Part shown: piece after piece, positions 58,091-64,000 of the stretch
How positions within the stretch are numbered: the stretch's first letter is position 1
Layout of the letters: every line of letters begins with the position of its first letter
NCBI GenBank assembly: GCA_029204225.1
Contig: CM055098.1
Location: 5,137,246 to 5,201,245 of the forward strand
Direction of reading: 5' to 3'
DNA from: Diphasiastrum complanatum
Lineage: Eukaryota; Streptophyta; Lycopodiopsida; Lycopodiales; Lycopodiaceae
DNA length: 64,000 bases
Notes under the pieces: model-generated
Seen by the model: the letters and a program-made list of their open reading frames with translations, nothing else
What the model was told of the DNA's origin: nothing
The model's database searches: none
Position numbers and translations under genes: made by a program

Positions 58091-59211
58091 AGCAAATTCT
58101 TTGAAAGTGAAGGAATGTAAAGAACACCATCAAGTCTTGCTTTCCTATTAGTAGAGAGACAAATAGAAATTGAACCAATACCTTCAATCACACACTCACC
58201 GCCATTGGCCATGTGAATTGCTTTCTTGGCTCCATCATAAGTGACCAAAGAAGTAAAGAACTCCTTGTGACTAGTCATGTGTGAACTAGCTCCACTATCA
58301 ATCCACCATGAATCTTTGTCACCTTCACTTGATATTGGACTTGTAGAACACATCAAAAGAGAATCACCACCACCTATACCCTCATCATTAGTAGTAAAGT
58401 TGATTTGCTTGCTACCTTCATCTCTTTGCTTCTTCAAACATTCATTTGCAAAATGCCCTTTGATTCCACAATAAAAGCATTTCAACTTAGACTTATCTTT
58501 CTTTTTGCCAAAAGAAGAAGTCTCACCTTGATCTTGCCCTTTAGACCACTTGCCTTTGTCTTTGCCCTTGAACTTGCCTTTGATGAACATAGCATCCTCT
58601 TCATAATGAGATGTCGATATAGATCCACCTCCTCTTGATTGAAGCCTATACTCCTCATTCACCAAGATCTCTTGCAAATCCACAATACTTGGCAAAGTCT
58701 TTTGAATAGCAAAAGTTTGAACAAGATTAGCATGATCATCCAACAAGCCATTAAGTATAGCTTGAACAAGCTCTACCTCCTTAATGCTTTCATCAATACA
58801 TGCTAACTCATCATTGAATGCCTTAACCCTCAAAACAAAAGCATGAGTACTCTCTTCCTTCTTTTGCAAACTTTGAAAGATTTGCCTCCTAAGAGTAAGC
58901 ACTCTTGATGTAGACTTGGATTTATAAAGCTTCTTCAAAGCTTCCCAAGCCTCCAAAGATGATGTGCACTTACCAACTTCCTTGAGAAGTTCATTGGTAA
59001 CATTCATCTTAATCATGTGTAGAGCTTTCTTTGTTCTCTTGTCATACCTCACTTGATCTTGAGGTGCTTGAGGCCTCTCCTCCACACCTGCAACAATCTC
59101 CATCAACTCATCCATCTCCAATAAGGACTCCATCCTCACCTTCCAAGTAGAATAGCTGATTGAGGTAAGCCTATCCTTGCTCTCCAACATAAAGCCACCA
59201 CTTGTAGCCAT
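58091..59211 (-). CDS. gag: Copia-type gag-protease
   Basis: Intact frame from MATSGGFMLESKDRLTS. Capsid signatures are YSTWKVRMESLLEMDELMEI (residues 20-39), TSRVLTLRRQIFQSLQKKEE (101-120) and NGLLDDHANLVQTFAIQ (154-170). A lysine/glycine linker is followed by the CCHC knuckle CFYCGIKGHFANEC (245-258). The protease WWIDSGASSHMT has DSG at 305-307, then GVLYIPSLSKNLL (to 374). There a two-base loss (TGTGTT expected, TGTTGG seen) shifts into the second frame. Provides particle protein and protease; with PBS and PPT intact it could package its RNA. ATG lies 585 bp after the PBS. Confidence 0.9.
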
Positions 59212-59780
59212 GTTGAAGTGACCTGATCCTCTCTTTCAACCTATTCCAATGCACAAAGCACTCTCTTGAATGTCAAAATATGAACTCAAGAAGAAATCAC
59301 AAAGATATGGAACCTCTCAAATTTCTTCTAGCACTTCTAACTAGATAATCAACACATAGAATAGTGAAATCTTGATCAACCTATGATCTATCCTCAATCT
59401 AATGATTCTTAAAACACACTCAAATAAAGTTCAGTAACCTCACAAACTAGAGATCCAATCAAAATTAGAGTTTTGACAAAATCACAAAAAATTGAATATC
59501 TCAAATTCTATATGCAATTTCTAGAAACTTGTTATATCTTCTTGTAGACTCCAATGAGACCTTACTAATGCACCAAAAATCATCTAATTCTAGTAATCCA
59601 AGTGTGAAATCATAATTGATCAAGTATATAACCCTATATTGAGTTTTGACCTACAAAAGATCAATTCTACACATGCAAAAATGCTGATTTTTGAGTAGAA
59701 ATCAATCTAGCATGCTCTAGCATTGGTAACTCCTCCAAATCCTTGCTAAAGATGGTCGATCCTTTCATAATCTGAAACAC
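59212..59780 (-). other. Leader between PBS and gag
   Basis: Untranslated leader of the young element. No ORF of note. Confidence 0.6.
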
Positions 59781-59796
59781 AAGAGTTTTGATACCA
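59781..59796 (-). promoter_or_regulatory. Primer-binding site
   Basis: The minus strand reads TGGTATCAAAACTCTT directly after the 5' LTR (ending TTCACA). The first seven bases are the Met-tRNA match; later bases diverge from TGGTATCAGAGCC. Confidence 0.8.
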
Positions 59797-60449
59797 TGTG
59801 AAGGATTTCAGATCATTCAAGATCCAATCCATGTCCCAAATCTTTGGTTACAATAAGGAGCAAACCAACAATCCTGCCAATGTAGAAAAATGAGCATCTA
59901 CATACAAAATGAGATGCAAACTCTAAGAGATATTGATCAAACATGAACCAAAACATAAAATATGTTTGTTGTCCATACAATTACAGTACCCTACTATATT
60001 TCACACGTGTGGAACCAAAAATAGCAATAAATGATCATTCTACACATAGAATTGCAAGATAACACCAAGATAGTGCACCAATGAGTAGTAGAACCCAAAG
60101 AGAATCATGTATAATGATGAAATGAGAGATAGAAGAGAGAAGATGTGTCTCTCCACGAGTTACATCCTTTTATAGAGTTTCCAAACCCTATTTGGCCACT
60201 TGGCTTTCCCTCCAAAATGTAAACCCTACTATTTTGGGTCTAGATTCAATGTACCCAAAGTTCAAATTTGAATCTCTCTCAAACTCGACTACCAACTTTC
60301 CCACACTTTCCAGAAGTATTTATTGAATGTATTTTAAACTAATATAACTTCAAAAAGTTTATCTCTAAGTCTAAAATGAGTTTTGGCCTCTTATTAACAA
60401 TTTACCAAAATGTGACTAAACTAGACTAAACTAGTTGAAATCTCTCACA
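59797..60449 (-). repeat. 5' LTR
   Basis: 653 bp, tips TGTGA/TCACA. Its TATA box (minus CTATAAAAGG, 60166-60175) gives a U3 of about 275 bp on the minus strand. Contains TTCACACGTGTGGAA. Confidence 0.93.
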
Positions 60450-60454
60450 CACAC
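60450..60454. repeat. Target-site duplication CACAC (right)
   Basis: Matches 55147-55151. Confidence 0.9.
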
Positions 60455-60630
60455 TCCTTGTAAGGCTCTGATACCAAGTTAAAATTTGCTTCAAACAGAA
60501 TCACAGATTATGAAACACAGTAACATTTACTTGTATTTTCAAAAACTACATACACTTTCTTTATGGCAACCCATGCATGGCCCAAGTTGTCATTGACGGG
60601 ACACGTGTCTCGTCGAGTTGCCTCATAGTT
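60455..60630 (-). mobile_element. PBS and partial LTR of short-LTR-family element
   Basis: On the minus strand the LTR (60630 down to 60477, ending ATTTTAACT) is followed by TGGTATCAGAGCC (60476-60464) and the leader, which jumps to 55146. It shares 'gggacacgtgtc' and 'ccatgcatgggttgcc' with 34960. The LTR's outer ~80 bp are missing. Confidence 0.85.
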
Positions 60631-60750
60631 TACCATTAGGTTTGAACGTCTTCCAAATTATGTCAAGTCAATAGTTCGGTTATTGATTGTCGATGGAACT
60701 ATCGAAGGATTTGTCGAAGGTGTGGAATACTCTCATTGTCTCATTCTGCA

Positions 60751-60895
60751 TGGGCTGCATGAAAATGCCTAAAAGTCCACTAAATTCACATGTGTTTGAG
60801 ACTTCATGTGATCTACATTCTATATCTCTTCAACTTTTGTGGTTCCCACCAGCTTCACATTGATTCATTACACATATAGTAGCTCCAGCCTTTGC
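60751..60895 (+). repeat. Copy of CCR-gene upstream block, inverted
   Basis: Reverse complement of 31697-31838. Its right end joins an RNase H fragment on the minus strand. Confidence 0.85.
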
Positions 60896-61060
60896 TTTTG
60901 TTGTGGACAAAGCAAGTGTACTTTGCTTCTTTCTAGACCAACAAAAGCAACTGCCACAAAACCGGAATACATACCCTGTGTTAGATGTACGATCATCACA
61001 ATCCTATCCCCAATCCTCATCCACATAGCCTCATAACTCAGGTGAACTTTTTTGCTTCCT
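60893..61060 (-). pseudogene. pol: Copia RNase H fragment
   Basis: In a shifted minus-strand frame it reads a worn 'GYVDADWGGD YDDR...TTGY' block, then CFCWSRKKQSTLALSTTKA, matching the RNase H of the 34960 element (CFSWSSKKQSTIALSTTEA). The conserved glutamate before EY is lysine. The fragment stops exactly at the 60751 repeat. Confidence 0.65.
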
Positions 61061-61107
61061 GTGCATTGGCTCTGGAATTGAGTTCTCTGTGCCAATTGGG
61101 TATTCCT

Positions 61108-61468
61108 TCTAGCTATGACACCACCGAAGAGGCCAGTGCAAGCCATTGGCATTCTTGAACCTGATGGTTTACCACATCGAAGAGAGAATAATGTTACAAC
61201 TACTTCAAACTCAATAACTCTAAAAGGTTGCATGAGGTTCATTTGGATTCAAACAAGTGTCAACGTAATTTGACGAAGATCTTCTCTATTCTAGATCTTC
61301 CTCTGTCAGACGTTGACACTTGTTTGAATTTAGATGGACCACTTGTAACCACTTTGAAATATTGAGTTCTAAGTAGCACCAACTTTTTTTTTCTCTTCGA
61401 TGCTATGAACCCAAGGACTGCCAAGTGCTTACACACCATGGTCCTCTTCGGTGTCGTCATAGAAGAGA
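61108..61468. repeat. Long imperfect inverted repeat (hairpin)
   Basis: Left arm about 61108-61280, right arm about 61294-61468, loop about 13 nt. The inner arms are best: AAACAAGTGTCAACGT at 61251-61266 against ACGTTGACACTTGTTT at 61310-61325, and GAAGATC against GATCTTC. Outer pairings include ATGACACCACCGAAGAGG with CCTCTTCGGTGTCGTCAT, and CATCGAAGAGA with TCTCTTCGATG. Small indels separate matched blocks. Confidence 0.85.
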
Positions 61469-61469
61469 C

Positions 61470-62685
<1,216 letters not shown>

Positions 62686-63752
62686 GTGACATGGATGACT
62701 TTTCTTAATCATCCTTCTAGGGAGAGCTAAGAAGATCAACAAGAGAGAGGACACAACCTAATTGGTATGAAGCAAATTATGCTCTCTTATCTAGCATTAT
62801 TCAAAGAAAAGATCCTTCGACTTATGATGAAGCGAAGGATGATGACATTTGGGTCAAGGCCATGGTAGAAGAGATGGAGTCAATTGTTAAACATGGCACA
62901 TGGGACTTGGTGAAAACACAAGGAAAGATTGGTGATCAAGGATTATGCGCAAAGTATCAACTATGAAGAGACCTTTGCACTTGTATGTAAGTGGAATACT
63001 CTACATCTACTTATTGCTTAGCTTCACATTTTGGTTGGCCTTTGCATCAGATGGATGTGAAATGGTGAGTTAAAAGAAGAGGTGTTTATGGATCAACCTG
63101 AAGGCTTTGTAACGAAAGGACAATAGCATAACGTATGTCACTTGAAAAAGGCACTTTATGGTCTCAAACAGGCACCACATGCATTGTACAACAAGATTAA
63201 TGCCTACTTTTTTCTAAGGGGATGGTGAGAACACACTCTAATCCAAACTTTTATGTCTTATGCATTGATGCTATGATGGTCTTGGTTGCTCTTTATATTG
63301 ATGACTTGATTATTACGGGAAATAGTCAACAGAATATGGATTTCATGGATCAATCGAGATGACAGATCTCAAACTAATGCATTATTGTCTTGGAGTGGAG
63401 GTGTGGCAAAAAGGACATGATGTGGGACTAACACAAGTAAAGTATGTCAGAGAGTTGTTGCACAGGTTCAAGCTACATGATTGCAAGCCATTGAACTAGG
63501 TAAAAAGTTTTCTAAGCTTGACAAATCATAGCCATTTGATGTCGATGTCTAGGTAGTTAGTAGGGAGCTTGATTTACCTTACCATGACTAGGCTAGATAT
63601 ATGCTATGTTGTTGGCTTTGTAAGTCAGTTTATGGCAACACCTATAGAAACGCATTGGAAGACAGGCAAACGCATCTTGCGATATGTCAAAGGCCGTTTC
63701 GATTATGGCTTAATATTCCAAGAATTCATTGCATGGCCTAATCTTTCGTAAT
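62686..63752 (+). pseudogene. pol: Copia RT/RNase H relic, same family as 34960
   Basis: Base-level similarity to 38990-40160: 'gacatggatgacttt', 'gggagagctaagaagatcaa', 'gatgatgacatttgg', 'cctgaaggctttgtaacgaa', 'gcactttatggtct'. Translated fragments are EGFVTKGQ, CHLKKALYGLKQAPHA, LLIALA and MTRLDICYVVGFVSQFMATP, then HWKTGKRILRYVKG. Stops occur every few dozen codons and several blocks are deleted, including the one just before the FLNGEL region. It ends at about 63752 without RNase H. Confidence 0.85.
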
Positions 63753-63889
63753 AGTTCTCCATTTTCAATTCCCACAGTTTTAGGGGAGTTCAGGGTCCCT
63801 TGTTGTTGTTTAGGCTTTATGGTTTATTGTTAATTATAGATGAAAAATTGATATATTTACTGGTATTGCCCCCATAGCTTTGAATCAAT

Positions 63890-64000
63890 TGTTGGATTTA
63901 CTCCTCCTACTCTCCTAAATCCCAATTTTAATCTGCCTCCATTTATGCTGCATATTTTTCTAACGTTGTCACGCAGTCTGCATTTTCTACATGCAAATTC
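63890..64000 (+). mobile_element. LTR start, same family as 9770
   Basis: TGTTGGATTTACTCC... aligns to 9770-9880 without large gaps and runs off the window. No PPT precedes it, so it is likely a 5' or solo LTR, or a relic. Confidence 0.8.

Larger units (their letters stand above)
55152..60449 (-). mobile_element. Young LTR element with gag-protease and unusual long ORF
   Basis: 5.3 kb. LTRs 55152-55804 and 59797-60449 are each 653 bp with TGTGA...TCACA tips (the left copy has TATGA). By eye they differ at about 14 substitutions and two 1-bp indels, mostly transitions. It has a PBS, a PPT and a TATA box in the 5' LTR. Coding is on the minus strand: gag-protease 58095-59211, then a second frame 55800-58090. 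No integrase, and no intact RT or RNase H. It fits the TR-GAG class of non-autonomous Copia-related elements. Confidence 0.9.

Overview
The window looks like a retrotransposon graveyard from the nuclear genome of a land plant. The evidence is Ty1/Copia and Ty3/Gypsy plant-type polyproteins, GT-AG introns of 100-225 bp, an NAD(P)-dependent cinnamoyl-CoA-reductase-like gene, TATA promoters and many long (GA)n and (GT)n microsatellites. I cannot name the species. Almost every coding signal belongs to a mobile element, and almost every element carries stops, frameshifts or deletions. There are no operons, tRNAs, rRNAs or CRISPR arrays.

Layout. 0.4-3.0 kb: a minus-strand LTR-element relic with no recognisable gag or pol. 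5.2-10 kb: Copia fragments (gag, integrase, reverse transcriptase, RNase H) ending in a 3' LTR that begins at 9770. 10.2-12.1 kb: a truncated Copia element (LTR, PBS, gag, protease). 12.3-12.6 kb: promoter plus first exon of a small secreted-peptide-like host gene. 14.1-15.4 kb: an LTR split by a solo LTR with perfect 5-bp target duplications. 15.5-21 kb: an NYN-like ORF, a minus-strand Gypsy gag, an unidentified minus-strand spliced gene, and C-rich coiled-coil gag-like sequence. 21.2-23.5 kb: a Copia integrase/RT/RNase H relic. 24.3-27.1 kb: a (GA)n tract, a 95-bp tandem repeat and a scrambled Gypsy pol. 29.1-30.9 kb: a six-exon cinnamoyl-CoA-reductase-like gene with a 2-bp deletion in exon 1. 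34.96-40.92 kb: a complete but decayed Copia element with AAAAC target duplications. 42.3-43.9 kb: a Copia gag cut by an LTR. 46-50.9 kb: a minus-strand Copia element. 50.9-54.9 kb: a plus-strand Copia element with an in-frame internal deletion. 55.15-60.45 kb: a young minus-strand LTR element. 60.5-64 kb: relics, a large imperfect hairpin, another Copia relic and the first 111 bp of an LTR.

The most notable object is the 5.3-kb element at 55152-60449. It has two 653-bp LTRs (about 2% different by my reading), a CACAC target duplication, a TATA box, PBS and PPT. It encodes an intact gag-protease, but in place of integrase/RT/RNase H it has one open frame of about 760 codons with only ghostly RT and RNase H motifs. 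It resembles a TR-GAG-type non-autonomous element with an unusual long second ORF. It inserted into the leader of an older element of the short-LTR family that is also present at 14.1 and 34.96 kb, so insertion order can be read directly.
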